From Campylobacterales bacterium (GTDB lineage: Bacteria > Campylobacterota > Campylobacteria > Campylobacterales > QNZT01): a DNA stretch of 49,133 nucleotides. Below are positions 35,622 through 44,021 of the stretch, in pieces (the first letter of the stretch is position 1; each line of letters begins with the position of its first letter). The notes under the pieces are model-generated. The model did no database searches. It had not been told where the DNA came from and saw only the letters and a list, made by a program, of their open reading frames with translations. A program made the position numbers and the translations under genes. The stretch is from NCBI GenBank assembly GCA_027066435.1, contig JAMONX010000025.1, forward strand, positions 1 to 49,133, given 5' to 3'.

Positions 35622-36179
35622 TTACTTATTTAAGAAATATCTTATAGATGCAAATCCATAAACTCCTGAAGATTTACATTTTTTTACCTCTATCTCATTT
35701 ATAATTCCACCAAGTGCAAAAATTTTTATATCTTGTAATGATACAAGATTTGCAAGTTCTCTCTCTCCTTTAGGCTTTCCCTTGTTTGGAGTCGCAAAAA
35801 TCGGACTAAATGTAACTGCGTCTGCCCCTAAAATCTCTGCTTTTAATACTTCTTCTTTTGAGTGGGTACTTATAATAACAAAAAGATTTTTATTTTTTGC
35901 ACAAGATATTTCATCAAATTGTTTTGAGGATAAATGCACTCCAAAAAAACCTGCACTCTTGGCTAATGATATATCAGAATTTATAAGTATTTTTTTTATT
36001 TTAAATTCTTGTGAAATTTTTAAAAATATATCTGCAAGTTCTTCTATATTTTTATTTTCTTTATCTCTAAAACATGCATAATCAATTTTATGGTTAAGAT
36101 AAATTGTTTTTAGATAATTTTTAAATTTTTCTTTTGAGTTATCATAATATTTTGGATCAGTTATTAGATATTTTTTCAT
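35622..36179 (-). CDS. thiE: ThiE/TenI-family thiamine phosphate synthase-like protein
   Basis: TIM-barrel protein of 185 residues, somewhat short for ThiE (about 210). Family marks are YLITDPKYY at the start, LINSDISLAKSAGFFGVHLSSKQ, STHSKEEVLKAEILGADAVTFSPIFATPNKGKPKG with the phosphate-binding loop, and FALGGI near the end. ThiE joins the thiazole and pyrimidine moieties, while the TenI branch of the same fold aromatises the thiazole. Several first-strand residues typical of ThiE are replaced, so the TenI-like role is possible. It overlaps the small membrane protein gene by 23 bp. Confidence 0.75.
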   Translation of the reverse strand: MKKYLITDPKYYDNSKEKFKNYLKTIYLNHKIDYACFRDKENKNIEELADIFLKISQEFKIKKILINSDISLAKSAGFFGVHLSSKQFDEISCAKNKNLFVIISTHSKEEVLKAEILGADAVTFSPIFATPNKGKPKGERELANLVSLQDIKIFALGGIINEIEVKKCKSSGVYGFASIRYFLNK

Positions 36180-36444
36180 TTTTTTGAAGTAGGATTACCA
36201 TCTGTTCTAACAGCTTTGTGTGCTTTTTTTTCTCTTTATGCATCTCTTGCTTAATATGTGCCATCTCAAAAAAGACAACTAAAAAGAGTCCGATTGTAGC
36301 TCCAAAAAAACCACCTATCAAAGCAATAATCAAACCAAATGGATAAAAAAGGGTAAAAAATAGATAAGCTCCAATAACAACAGTAGCCCAAGATATACCC
36401 TGCATAAAACTCACTATCTTATCAAAATCTCTATTTTTAATCAT
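36157..36444 (-). CDS. Small two-segment membrane protein of unknown function
   Basis: 95 residues with two hydrophobic segments (about 13-30 and 34-60, the second GGFFGATIGLFLVVFFEMAHI Gly-rich) and a charged helical C-terminal tail (IKQEMHKEKKKHTKLLEQMVILLQ) that could form a coiled coil. It lies between atpB and thiE on the same strand, 49 bp after atpB and overlapping thiE by 23 bp. A role with ATP synthase (AtpI-like) is conceivable from size and place but is not supported by sequence. Confidence 0.65.
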   Translation of the reverse strand: MIKNRDFDKIVSFMQGISWATVVIGAYLFFTLFYPFGLIIALIGGFFGATIGLFLVVFFEMAHIKQEMHKEKKKHTKLLEQMVILLQKNEKISNN

Positions 36445-36493
36445 CTTCTCTCCTTGAGGCTAATGTAAAACATCGACCAAAGAGAGAAAATCT

Positions 36494-37192
36494 TTAGTGA
36501 TCTTCATCAATTAAAACTGCACTCGCCAAGTAGACATAAGTAAGTATCATAAAAATAAATGCTTGAAGTACTCCCATAAATGTCAAAAGTGCAAATGGAG
36601 CAAGAGGTACTAAAAATGGAGCTAACATCAACATAACAGCTAAAAATAAATCATCACCTTTGATATTTCCAAATAGTCTAAAAGAGAGTGAAATAATTCT
36701 TGAAGTATGAGAAAGAATTTCAATAGGATACATAAAGATAGACATAAAAAACTTTGCAATTGGATTCATATCACCTAAGTGAACGAAACTTTGTATATAT
36801 TTTAAAGCACCATGTTTTCTAACACCCTCAAGGTTATAATAGACAAAAACGATTAAAGCTAATGAAAGTGTAAAGTTAATATTGCTAGTAGGAGACTCAA
36901 AACCAGGTATAATTCCTATCATATTTGCAATAAACACAACAAAACCTATAGTCGCTATAAGAGGAAGATATTTTTTAGCAAGTTTTTCACCTACCACATC
37001 TTTTCCCATCGATATCACACCATCCAAATAAGCCTCTGCAACATTTTGAGTACCTTTAGGCACTATTTGAAGCGAAGAAGTTGCAAGTTTTGCAATACCT
37101 AAAACTATCAAAGCTACCAAAATTGTATGTGAGACGATGATATATGTGTGGTTATGAGATATTATCCCAAGAAAAGTAAAAAGTTCATTCAC
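36494..37192 (-). CDS. atpB: F0F1 ATP synthase subunit a
   Basis: Integral membrane subunit that forms the proton half-channels against the c-ring. It has 232 residues and about six membrane segments. The essential arginine is in [14 protein letters not shown], and the last helices carry [27 protein letters not shown]. As known in Campylobacterota, it is not next to the other atp genes. It ends near a small membrane protein gene. Identification is firm. Confidence 0.96.
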   Translation of the reverse strand: MNELFTFLGIISHNHTYIIVSHTILVALIVLGIAKLATSSLQIVPKGTQNVAEAYLDGVISMGKDVVGEKLAKKYLPLIATIGFVVFIANMIGIIPGFESPTSNINFTLSLALIVFVYYNLEGVRKHGALKYIQSFVHLGDMNPIAKFFMSIFMYPIEILSHTSRIISLSFRLFGNIKGDDLFLAVMLMLAPFLVPLAPFALLTFMGVLQAFIFMILTYVYLASAVLIDEDH

Positions 37193-37238
37193 GAAAGAAT
37201 CCTTATATTAGTAAAAATTGCGGTATTTTACAGAATAA

Positions 37239-37994
37239 TCATTTAAAACCTGCTAAATTCTTCTCCTGCCCCAAACGATAAAGTGCAAAATCATATTTTA
37301 TTGGATCTTTTTGATCAAATGTAGAGAGTCTTTTTGTTAACTCTATCACAGCTTTTAAATCATAAGTTTTTCGATTTAAAAGCCCTAAGCTTCTTGATAC
37401 TGCAAATGTATGAGTATCAAGTGGCATAAGTAAATCAGATTTACTAACTCTACTCCAAAGCCCCATATCTATGCTATCTTCTCTTACCATCCACCTAAGA
37501 TACATATTCCATCTTTTATAGGTTGAACTACTCTTTTTAGTTGGAGCTTGACCTAATAAAAATTTATATCCTCTACTACTGTAACTATTTAAGTCCCATA
37601 ATTTTGATATCAAAACCGCTAAACCATCCAATACATTACTCTCTTTTTTATAGCCACTTAAAAAAATATCCTCTAAAGAACTTTCATTTTTTACTCTCTT
37701 TAGAGTGATAAAAAGTTCACTTATGTCATCAGAGTTTTGAAATCTATAGTAATGATTTTTCAACCCATCTCTTATTTCTGCGTCACTTGCATCTAAAAGA
37801 GAAAAATCCAAAGAGGATAAAAATTTAACAATAAGTCTAGCATTTCCATAAGCAAAAAGCGCACATATCAGGCTTATCACCTCATCTTTTTGAATCCTTG
37901 CTACTAACATTGGATCTGGTTTATCATCACTGATTTCACTAAAAGAATCTCTTTTTAATACCTCTGCATCCAATAGTTTTTTTAAATCTCTCAC
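37239..37994 (-). CDS. DUF2400 / TIGR02757 family protein
   Basis: 251-residue member of the TIGR02757 (DUF2400) family, whose function is not established. Recognisable parts are DPMLVARIQKDEVISLICALFAYGNARLI at the start, then YKRWNMYLRWMVREDSIDMGLWSRVSKSDLLMPLDTHTFAVSRSLGLL and the final DPIKYDFALYRLGQ. The RWMVR...MPLDTHT...LGL pattern has a helix-hairpin-helix DNA glycosylase look (HhH-GPD relatives). It starts with GTG overlapping the permease stop by 4 bp, so translation is coupled. Confidence 0.85.
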   Translation of the reverse strand: MRDLKKLLDAEVLKRDSFSEISDDKPDPMLVARIQKDEVISLICALFAYGNARLIVKFLSSLDFSLLDASDAEIRDGLKNHYYRFQNSDDISELFITLKRVKNESSLEDIFLSGYKKESNVLDGLAVLISKLWDLNSYSSRGYKFLLGQAPTKKSSSTYKRWNMYLRWMVREDSIDMGLWSRVSKSDLLMPLDTHTFAVSRSLGLLNRKTYDLKAVIELTKRLSTFDQKDPIKYDFALYRLGQEKNLAGFK

Positions 37995-38794
37995 AAAACT
38001 TTATCTTTTTGGTTTGTAAACTTTTGTAAAAAATCAGAGATATTAACAAGAGAAAATATAACTAAAAATATCATAAGACCTGGGAAAAAACTAAGCCACC
38101 AAGCAATATCAACAACACTCTTACCCTCACTCAAAACACTCCCCCAGCTAATCTGAGGAGGCATGATACCAATACCTAAAAAACTAAGCCCACTCTCAGC
38201 CAATATAGCTCCTCCTACTCCAAAAGTAAATGAGATAAAAAATATAGGAGCCAAAAGTGGTGTAAAGTACTTTACAATAATCTTAAAACGGTTCACTCCT
38301 GCTATCTGCAATACTTTTATAAATGGCTTATTCCCAATGGCAAAACTCTCACTTCTAATGAGTCTTGCCATCCCCATCCACCCAGTGATAGAGATGATAA
38401 AAACCAAAACCCAGATAGATGCACTCATATACGATATAAGAGCCAAAAGAAGAAAAAAGGTTGGAAAAGTTAAGAAAAGGTCTATCAAAACAATAATAAC
38501 TTTGTCACTATTTCCTCTAAAGAAACCAGCTGAAACCCCAACAATAAGCCCCACAAATGAAGCAATCAAGGCAGATGCTATACCGATACTAAGACTAACT
38601 TTCCCACCTTCAATAATTCTAGCTAACACATCTCTACCCAAACGATCAGTTCCCATAAGATGATCAAACGAAGGAGGAAGAAGAATTGCATTTTTGTTAA
38701 GTTCATACGGCGATATTTGATAGAAAAAACTACCAAAAAAACTCATTAATATAATAAACAACAAAAGTAAAATACTAAAGATTGGAATTTTCAA
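37991..38794 (-). CDS. Peptide/nickel-type ABC transporter permease (DppC/OppC family)
   Basis: Inner-membrane permease of 267 residues with about six segments. HLMGTDRLGRDVLARIIEGGKVSLSIGI is the DppC/OppC N-terminal signature, and the EAA loop for ATPase contact is IRSESFAIGNKPFIKVLQIAGVNRFKIIVKYFTPLL. GGAILAESGLSFLGIGIMPPQISWG is also typical. It is an orphan here: no partner permease, ATPase or binding protein is nearby. Substrate could be peptides, nickel or microcin C. TTG start with AAAGGCAG upstream. Confidence 0.92.
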   Translation of the reverse strand: MKIPIFSILLLLFIILMSFFGSFFYQISPYELNKNAILLPPSFDHLMGTDRLGRDVLARIIEGGKVSLSIGIASALIASFVGLIVGVSAGFFRGNSDKVIIVLIDLFLTFPTFFLLLALISYMSASIWVLVFIISITGWMGMARLIRSESFAIGNKPFIKVLQIAGVNRFKIIVKYFTPLLAPIFFISFTFGVGGAILAESGLSFLGIGIMPPQISWGSVLSEGKSVVDIAWWLSFFPGLMIFLVIFSLVNISDFLQKFTNQKDKVL

Positions 38795-38866
38795 ATACTG
38801 CCTTTTAATTTGGATTATATCAAAATAATTTTAGTTCTGTTTTATTTTAAATTAAAATAACATATG

Positions 38867-38872
38867 TATAAT
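38867..38872 (+). promoter_or_regulatory. -10 element of the small lipoprotein gene
   Basis: TATAAT preceded by TG (extended -10) about 33 nt before the ATG at 38905. GAAGGAG at 38891-38897 is the ribosome site. Confidence 0.5.
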
Positions 38873-38904
38873 CTAAACCTTATAATTAAAGAAGGAGTCA
38901 AATT

Positions 38905-39264
38905 ATGACTAAAAATATTATCATATCTTTTCTTGTTGCACTATTATTTTTTATAAGTGGCTGTGAACAAAAAGTCCAAACACAAGAACAAAGTAAAACT
39001 ACTCAAACAGAAGTTCAAGAAGAACTTATCGAAACTGGAATTATTTCAGATGGTGAAATAATATATAGAGATAAGATGCAAAAAGTTTGTAATATGAGTG
39101 GATATTCACTTGCTAGAAAAAATACTAAAAGCCAATGGAAAAAAATTGCAGAAAATGGAAAGCTTGCTCAAACAATAAAAACTATCTGCCCTGGAGTTAA
39201 ATTTAACAATAACTGGACGCCAGATATATATGAGTTTTTACATAAAAATGCTTTAAACTCTTAA
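38905..39264 (+). CDS. Small lipoprotein of unknown function
   Basis: A 119-residue lipoprotein with signal peptide and lipobox FISGC (Cys20). A Gln/Thr/Glu-rich linker (residues 21-42) precedes a compact domain from about 50 with two cysteines (KVCNMSGYSLARKNTKSQW and IKTICPGVKF) that probably form a disulfide, ending NNNWTPDIYEFLHKNA. No named family is recognised. Single-gene unit with its own promoter; only four bases separate its end from the convergent flgK. Confidence 0.72.
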   Translation: MTKNIIISFLVALLFFISGCEQKVQTQEQSKTTQTEVQEELIETGIISDGEIIYRDKMQKVCNMSGYSLARKNTKSQWKKIAENGKLAQTIKTICPGVKFNNNWTPDIYEFLHKNALNS

Positions 39265-39268
39265 AAAG

Positions 39269-41116
39269 TTACTGCTTCATCCCTAGAAGTGTATCGATCA
39301 TCCTATCAACAGTCGTTATTACCTTAGCATTTGCTTGGTAGGCGGCTTGGTACTTCATAAGATTTACAAGCTCTTCATCCATATCAACTCCACTTACAGA
39401 TTTAAATTCGTTAATAACTGTTTTATTTAAAACCTCAGCAGCTGCTTTGTTCACAGAAGATTGATTAGCATCTGATGCAACTCTTGAACTACTATATCGA
39501 TAATATGCCTCAATACTTTGGCTTGACTCTTCTCCGTCAGGTTTTTTAAATGTTAATTTTTCATACTGAAGAGAAACCATATCATTTGCCATATCTGCAT
39601 TTCCATCTGTTGGTGCTTTATGACTTAGTATACTTGTTGGATTTGATAACACAGATGAAGATAATGAAATATTAGAAGCACTATCTCCATTGAAAAGTTT
39701 ATTGACTCCTGTTACTCCCGCAAAGTTAGTGTTATTATCACTAATAGCAATTGTATAATTTTCATCACTTTTAGGCAATATTCTAAGCTTCCCATTTATC
39801 ATTGAAGCTTCAAATAAATCATCTAAATCATTTGTACCATCATTATCACCGTTATCATCACTGTTTTTATTTATTTGTTCTACTATACTATTTGGGTTTG
39901 TAGTGCCATCGGAGTTTTTTTGAAGTGATGTTTGATTATCAATCGTTATACTTCTTGTTGCTACCATACTGCCATTTGAATCATACACTTTTATATCAAA
40001 GCTTCCTTCTTTAATACCACTTAAATTTGTAAGCTTCATACTATCACTAAAATCTCCAAAATCATCAGTTGATATCTTCTCCTGAGCACTACTTGCATAG
40101 ATGCTATTTACTGATGTTATAAAAGTATTTGAAAAAGTATCAAGGTCATCTAAATAGTCTTGAATTTTTGAATCTTTTGCACGACCTGTATTTGAGTCTA
40201 TACTATCTCCTCTTAAATCCAAAATTGCTCCAAGTTTTCCACCAACTATACTTGTTGTAACATCTGCTAACTGTTGATTATGATCTTTATAAAAAGCAGA
40301 ATTAAATTTTGTACTAGTTAGACTATCTTCAACACTTAAAGGGTGAAAAGTTATGCCATCAACTAAATTAAACCCACCTATATTTATGTTGTAATCATTT
40401 CCTTGATCGGTCATGTTTGATTTAGTATATGGTGATGATGAGCCTACTTTTCCTTTTGATACTTCTATATTTAGCATCTTTGAGAGTTCTAACTCTAGGC
40501 TGTCTCGACTATCTCTTAAATCATTTGCATTTGCACTATTGCTGTTTTCAACTTTATTGATATTTTTATTTAACTCTACAATTTCACTTGCAATTTTATT
40601 TACTTCACCTATTCCAGTTTTAAATTCATCATTTAGTCTATCTTGTAAATCTGTAAGCTTTGTACTTGCTTCATTTAAATTTTGTGTTAGAGAGTTCATA
40701 GATTGAAAAAGCACAGTTTTTGGTGAATCATCATTTGGATTTTGTGCAACTTTACTCCATGAAGAGAAAAAATCTTTTAAATCTTTTGCAATCCCTAAAT
40801 TATCTAAATCAGGTGCATAAGTTGTAATTTCTTGAAGTGTCTTTTCCATTTGAGAAGAGTATGCTACATTTGAGCTACTACTTTTAAGCCTTCCATAAAC
40901 AAACTCATCATGACTTCTAACAATAGTATCGACTTTTGCTCCATTTCCTACATCTCCAGGGATATTGTGTATAGGATATTGAGCCTTTTGAGAAATTCTC
41001 TGTTTTGAGTAACCTTCGGTATTTGCATTTGCGATATTGTTACTAGTAGTTCCAATTCCTGATTGAGATACACTTAATCCACTATAACCTATCCCTAAAG
41101 AGTTAAAAAGTCCCAT
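39269..41116 (-). CDS. flgK: Flagellar hook-associated protein 1
   Basis: Forms the first hook-filament junction. It has 615 residues. The N-terminus (FNSLGIGYSGLSVSQSGIGTTSNNIANANTEGYSKQR) and C-terminus (SGVDMDEELVNLMKYQAAYQANAKVITTVDRMIDTLLGM) form the coiled-coil D0 domain typical of axial proteins. The middle is variable and Asp/Asn/Ser-rich, including a run NSDDNGDNDGTNDLDDL (about residue 420) that looks like a calcium-binding-type loop. The ATG overlaps the flgN stop (TAATG). Transcribed with flgN from a sigma28-type promoter. Confidence 0.95.
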   Translation of the reverse strand: MGLFNSLGIGYSGLSVSQSGIGTTSNNIANANTEGYSKQRISQKAQYPIHNIPGDVGNGAKVDTIVRSHDEFVYGRLKSSSSNVAYSSQMEKTLQEITTYAPDLDNLGIAKDLKDFFSSWSKVAQNPNDDSPKTVLFQSMNSLTQNLNEASTKLTDLQDRLNDEFKTGIGEVNKIASEIVELNKNINKVENSNSANANDLRDSRDSLELELSKMLNIEVSKGKVGSSSPYTKSNMTDQGNDYNINIGGFNLVDGITFHPLSVEDSLTSTKFNSAFYKDHNQQLADVTTSIVGGKLGAILDLRGDSIDSNTGRAKDSKIQDYLDDLDTFSNTFITSVNSIYASSAQEKISTDDFGDFSDSMKLTNLSGIKEGSFDIKVYDSNGSMVATRSITIDNQTSLQKNSDGTTNPNSIVEQINKNSDDNGDNDGTNDLDDLFEASMINGKLRILPKSDENYTIAISDNNTNFAGVTGVNKLFNGDSASNISLSSSVLSNPTSILSHKAPTDGNADMANDMVSLQYEKLTFKKPDGEESSQSIEAYYRYSSSRVASDANQSSVNKAAAEVLNKTVINEFKSVSGVDMDEELVNLMKYQAAYQANAKVITTVDRMIDTLLGMKQ

Positions 41117-41544
41117 TATGCCGATACCGAAAAGATTGCTGCACTGCGGAGTCTATTTTTTTCATAGCCATCACCCTCAAGAGTAAACATTTTATCAATC
41201 AATGAGTTATAAAACTCGCTTATTGTTGCTACAAACTTCGCATACTCTTTATTTATATTTTTTAAGATTGAAAGTTTATCTTTAAAAATTTCCAAGGCAT
41301 CTGATTCATTTGAAGTTAAAATCTCTTCCATAGGTTTTCCATCATGGCTATTTACAAGATTTGAAAGCTCACTATTTAAGAGTGCTTTTTTCTGTTCAAA
41401 AGAGCTGATTAACCTCTCTTTATCTGCCAAACGCATACTTAAATTTTCATGCTTAGCCTCTTTTATATCAGCAATATCCTTACTTGTTAACTCTATCAAT
41501 GCATCAATATCTTCAATCGCATTCTCTAATCGTTTGTAAATCAT
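41116..41544 (-). CDS. flgN: FlgN-like flagellar export chaperone
   Basis: Helical 142-residue protein in the position of FlgN, the chaperone that keeps FlgK and FlgL from aggregating before export. It reads LENAIEDIDALIELTSKDIADIKEAKHENLSMRLADKERLISSFEQKKALL near the N-terminus, the usual FlgN pattern. Assignment rests on this pattern and on being directly upstream of flgK. A sigma28-type promoter ends about 35 nt before the start. The usual neighbour flgM is missing between it and flgJ. Confidence 0.8.
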   Translation of the reverse strand: MIYKRLENAIEDIDALIELTSKDIADIKEAKHENLSMRLADKERLISSFEQKKALLNSELSNLVNSHDGKPMEEILTSNESDALEIFKDKLSILKNINKEYAKFVATISEFYNSLIDKMFTLEGDGYEKNRLRSAAIFSVSA

Positions 41545-41579
41545 TTCGCTATCCTTACATCTTATATATACTTATATAT

Positions 41580-41606
41580 AAATCGACATAAATACAAGAA
41601 ACTTTA
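41580..41606 (-). promoter_or_regulatory. Sigma28 (FliA)-type promoter of flgN-flgK
   Basis: On the minus strand TAAAGTTT (perfect -35) -N11- GTCGATTT, with CGAT conserved. It lies in the 102 bp gap between flgJ and flgN and would give a leader of about 30 nt. Confidence 0.7.
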
Positions 41607-41646
41607 ACTTTTTTTATAAATTGAATATATTTAATTTACCATGAGA

Positions 41647-41934
41647 TTATTTTTGATTATTTTCTTTTAGAAAATCAAATAGAAGTTGACTATATCCTAA
41701 ACCTCCACTTAACGCTTTTGACATAGTATCGTTATACATGGAGTTATAAATCTTATCTCCTGGATCTTTTCCAAAGAGAGAGTTTTCTCTTTTTAAAGAG
41801 ATATCCAATATCTTTTTTATCATAAATGCTTCAAAGTTATCAGTCTGTTCTCTTAGCTTTTTATCATCATCTGTTTTTGTGATATCTTTAGGATCAAAGG
41901 CTGTGGATGCAACAACTGAATTATCAATTTTCAT
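41647..41934 (-). CDS. flgJ: FlgJ-type rod-binding protein (muramidase domain absent)
   Basis: 95 residues matching only the N-terminal rod-binding part of FlgJ (REQTDNFEAFMIKKILDISLKRENSLFGKDPGDKIYNSMYNDTMSKALSGGLGYSQLLFDFL). The peptidoglycan hydrolase half of enterobacterial FlgJ is missing, as is usual in Campylobacterota. It caps or scaffolds rod assembly in the periplasm. The ATG at 41934 overlaps the flgI stop by one base (TGATG); an in-frame TTG one codon earlier is less likely. Confidence 0.88.
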   Translation of the reverse strand: MKIDNSVVASTAFDPKDITKTDDDKKLREQTDNFEAFMIKKILDISLKRENSLFGKDPGDKIYNSMYNDTMSKALSGGLGYSQLLFDFLKENNQK

Positions 41935-42956
41935 CAAATAATCTCTAACTTAGCACTAATTCCACCTGCTCTTTTTATAGTCTTCATAACAGAGATAATA
42001 TCTGAAGGTTTTGCCCCTAACTTTTGAAGAACTCTTGCTATATTTGCAACTGTAACTTCACCTTTGGCAAAATTAACAACACTATTTTTTATAGAGATAC
42101 TATTTTTATCGTTTGTTAATACCTCTGCATCTGAGACAATCTTTAGTGTCAAATCCCCATGCGTTATGATAACAGGCTCAACCACTACATTTAACCCAGC
42201 TACCACAGTTCCACTTCTTTGGTCTATAACAACTCTATCAACTCCAACATGTCTTATATCAGTCTCATTTACCCTTGCTAAAAACTCAACCATACTCATA
42301 TTTGACGGGCGTATTAACTCTATCGTTCTTGCATCTATTGCTCTTGCTATAGATGCTCCTAAAGAGCTATTTAGTCTATTTTGAATTTTTGCAGCAACTG
42401 CAAAATCTGATTTTTCCAAACTTAATCTAATTGTATTTTTACTACTGATATCAAAATTCACCTCTTTCTCCACCAGTGCTGCATCAAAAACTTTTACAGT
42501 AGTCTCTTTTTTACTTTTCTTACCTTCACTAAAACCTTTATCAATTGTCCCCTGTGCCAAGGCATACACTTCACCATCAACCGCTTTTAAAGGAGTCAAT
42601 ATCAAAGTACCACCAACAATAGACTTCGCATCACCAATAGACGATATTTCAACATCTAATCTATCTCCATGACGAGAAAAAGCTGGAAGTTTTGCTGTAA
42701 CCATAACCGCTGCTACATTTTTAGACTTTACTCTTTTTGAATCAACCTTTACATTTACACTCTGAAGCATACTAGAAATCGCTTGTCTTGTAAATTCAGA
42801 AGATGAACCATCCCCCGTTCCATTTAACCCCACAACAAGCCCATAACCGATAAGTTGATTATCTCGAACTCCGATAACATTTGTGATATCTTTTATTTTA
42901 GTTGCATTAAGAGCTTGTATTAGTAAAATTAAAATTAAAAAAGCTTTAAGTTTCAA
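41934..42956 (-). CDS. flgI: Flagellar P-ring protein
   Basis: Periplasmic P-ring subunit surrounding the rod. It has 340 residues with signal peptide MKLKAFLILILLIQALNA. Conserved stretches are IKDITNVIGVRDNQLIGYGLVVGLNGTGDG, NVKVDSKRVKSKNVAAVMVTAKLPAFSRHGDRLDV, IGDAKSIVGGTLILTPLKAVDGEVYALAQG, and VVIDQRSGTVVAGLNVVVEPVIITHGDL. TTG start with AAAGGA upstream. A sigma54 promoter lies at the end of rsmD, placing flgI-flgJ in the middle flagellar class. Confidence 0.96.
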   Translation of the reverse strand: MKLKAFLILILLIQALNATKIKDITNVIGVRDNQLIGYGLVVGLNGTGDGSSSEFTRQAISSMLQSVNVKVDSKRVKSKNVAAVMVTAKLPAFSRHGDRLDVEISSIGDAKSIVGGTLILTPLKAVDGEVYALAQGTIDKGFSEGKKSKKETTVKVFDAALVEKEVNFDISSKNTIRLSLEKSDFAVAAKIQNRLNSSLGASIARAIDARTIELIRPSNMSMVEFLARVNETDIRHVGVDRVVIDQRSGTVVAGLNVVVEPVIITHGDLTLKIVSDAEVLTNDKNSISIKNSVVNFAKGEVTVANIARVLQKLGAKPSDIISVMKTIKRAGGISAKLEII

Positions 42957-42991
42957 GTATAATCCTTTAGTTTCATTATAACTAAAACTAA

Positions 42992-43008
42992 AGCAATTTT
43001 TATGCCAA
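42992..43008 (-). promoter_or_regulatory. Sigma54 (RpoN) promoter of flgI-flgJ
   Basis: On the minus strand TTGGCATAAAAATTGCT: GG and GC separated by exactly 10 nt, as in the consensus TGGCAC-N5-TTGC. It overlaps the stop codon of rsmD and puts transcription start near 42981, about 25 nt before the flgI start. Confidence 0.8.
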
Positions 43009-43584
43009 ATAGTAAGTTAGTGAGCTTTTTCCAAATTTTTTAGACTTTTTTTGAGTAAACTTACCAATAGTTTCAGGCAACTTTGTTTTGCTTGAGTGTT
43101 CAACTATAATTGTTTTTACAACCTCTGTTGGCGTATTTTCAATCAAAAATAAAACTTTTTCATAAATATCTTCCATCCCCTCTCTTATATCAAAAGGTGG
43201 ATCAAAATAGAGATAAGCTTTTTCATTCATCTGTAAAAGCTTATTTACAAATTTTGGATAGACCTCAAAACTATCTCCTAAAATTGTTTCTGTATTCTCT
43301 TTGTCAATAGAATCACAATTTTTTGTCAATACCTTAAAAGCCTTTGCATCCTTTTCGATAAAATATGCAAACTTTGCACCACGACTCAAAGCTTCAAGCC
43401 CGATAGAGCCACTCCCACCAAAGACTTCAACAAAGTTAGCGTCTAATATCTCAAACTGCAAAGTATCAAACAATGATCCTTTTAAAATTGACTTTGTGCT
43501 TCTTGTACTTTTAAGTGATGCTGATTGTAGTTTTTTACCTCTATATTTTCCCGCGGTTATTGTTAAGTTAAAATTTTCTTGCAA
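43000..43584 (-). CDS. rsmD: 16S rRNA (guanine966-N2)-methyltransferase RsmD
   Basis: 194-residue SAM-dependent methyltransferase that modifies G966 of 16S rRNA. Seen are ITAGKYRGKKLQ, FDTLQ, the SAM-binding loop FVEVFGGSGSIGLEALSRGA, a C-terminal strand set and the catalytic DPPF (YLYFDPPFD). TTG start overlapping the upstream small gene by 17 bp. Its stop codon is inside the sigma54 promoter of flgI. The same rsmD-flgI adjacency is known from Campylobacter. Confidence 0.92.
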   Translation of the reverse strand: MQENFNLTITAGKYRGKKLQSASLKSTRSTKSILKGSLFDTLQFEILDANFVEVFGGSGSIGLEALSRGAKFAYFIEKDAKAFKVLTKNCDSIDKENTETILGDSFEVYPKFVNKLLQMNEKAYLYFDPPFDIREGMEDIYEKVLFLIENTPTEVVKTIIVEHSSKTKLPETIGKFTQKKSKKFGKSSLTYYLA

Positions 43585-43903
43585 GTTTGGCTATCTTTTC
43601 GTGATGTCTTTTATTTAGTTTTTCGATAAAAGGCTTCATCTGATCTTTTGAATTCAAAGAGATTTCTCTTCCTATCATATCATCATAAAAGTTTTCTAAT
43701 GCTCCAAAAAGCTGTAGTTTTGTAAAAGGAACTCTAAGATGAACTCTTGATGAGTGCCCTATTAAAAATATAGGAGTCTTGCTTGCAACCATTTTGTCAC
43801 AAATAATAAAATCTGCGTCTATGCTTGTCACAATATGACCTCTTAGATAGCTTTGTAATGACTTTTCTAACAAAATAGAATCACATAAAATTGCAATTTT
43901 CAT
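43568..43903 (-). CDS. Conserved-looking small protein upstream of rsmD
   Basis: Not recognised. From the ATG at 43903 (AAGGAG just upstream) it has 111 residues. The N-terminus MKIAILCDSILLEKSLQSYL and following strands DADFIICDKMV and PIFLIGH look like a small Rossmann-like or response-regulator-like fold, but without an aspartate triad. The C-terminus is basic and helical (FIEKLNKRHHEKIAKLARKF). It overlaps rsmD by 17 bp. A longer frame to 43948 lacks a ribosome site. Confidence 0.65.
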   Translation of the reverse strand: MKIAILCDSILLEKSLQSYLRGHIVTSIDADFIICDKMVASKTPIFLIGHSSRVHLRVPFTKLQLFGALENFYDDMIGREISLNSKDQMKPFIEKLNKRHHEKIAKLARKF

Positions 43904-43966
43904 AAAACTCCTTGTAACAAATTGTAAACTATATTTTGATTTTATCAAAAATTACTATAAAACTTA

Positions 43967-43993
43967 TAAAGTTTAACATTTCTTTACCGATGT
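43967..43993 (+). promoter_or_regulatory. Sigma28 (FliA)-type promoter of flaG-fliD-fliS
   Basis: TAAAGTTT (perfect) -N11- ACCGATGT (CCGAT conserved). It ends 28 nt before the flaG ATG; AAAGGAG at about 44010 is the ribosome site. The best sigma28 match in the window. Confidence 0.8.
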
Positions 43994-44021
43994 ACTTTAT
44001 AGAAAAGCTAAAGGAGTAGCG

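Noticed and set aside
41560-41580. TATATA repeats before flgN as a microsatellite or phase switch
   Set aside because: The run is short and imperfect and lies downstream of the sigma28 promoter in the leader; it is better seen as AT-rich spacer.
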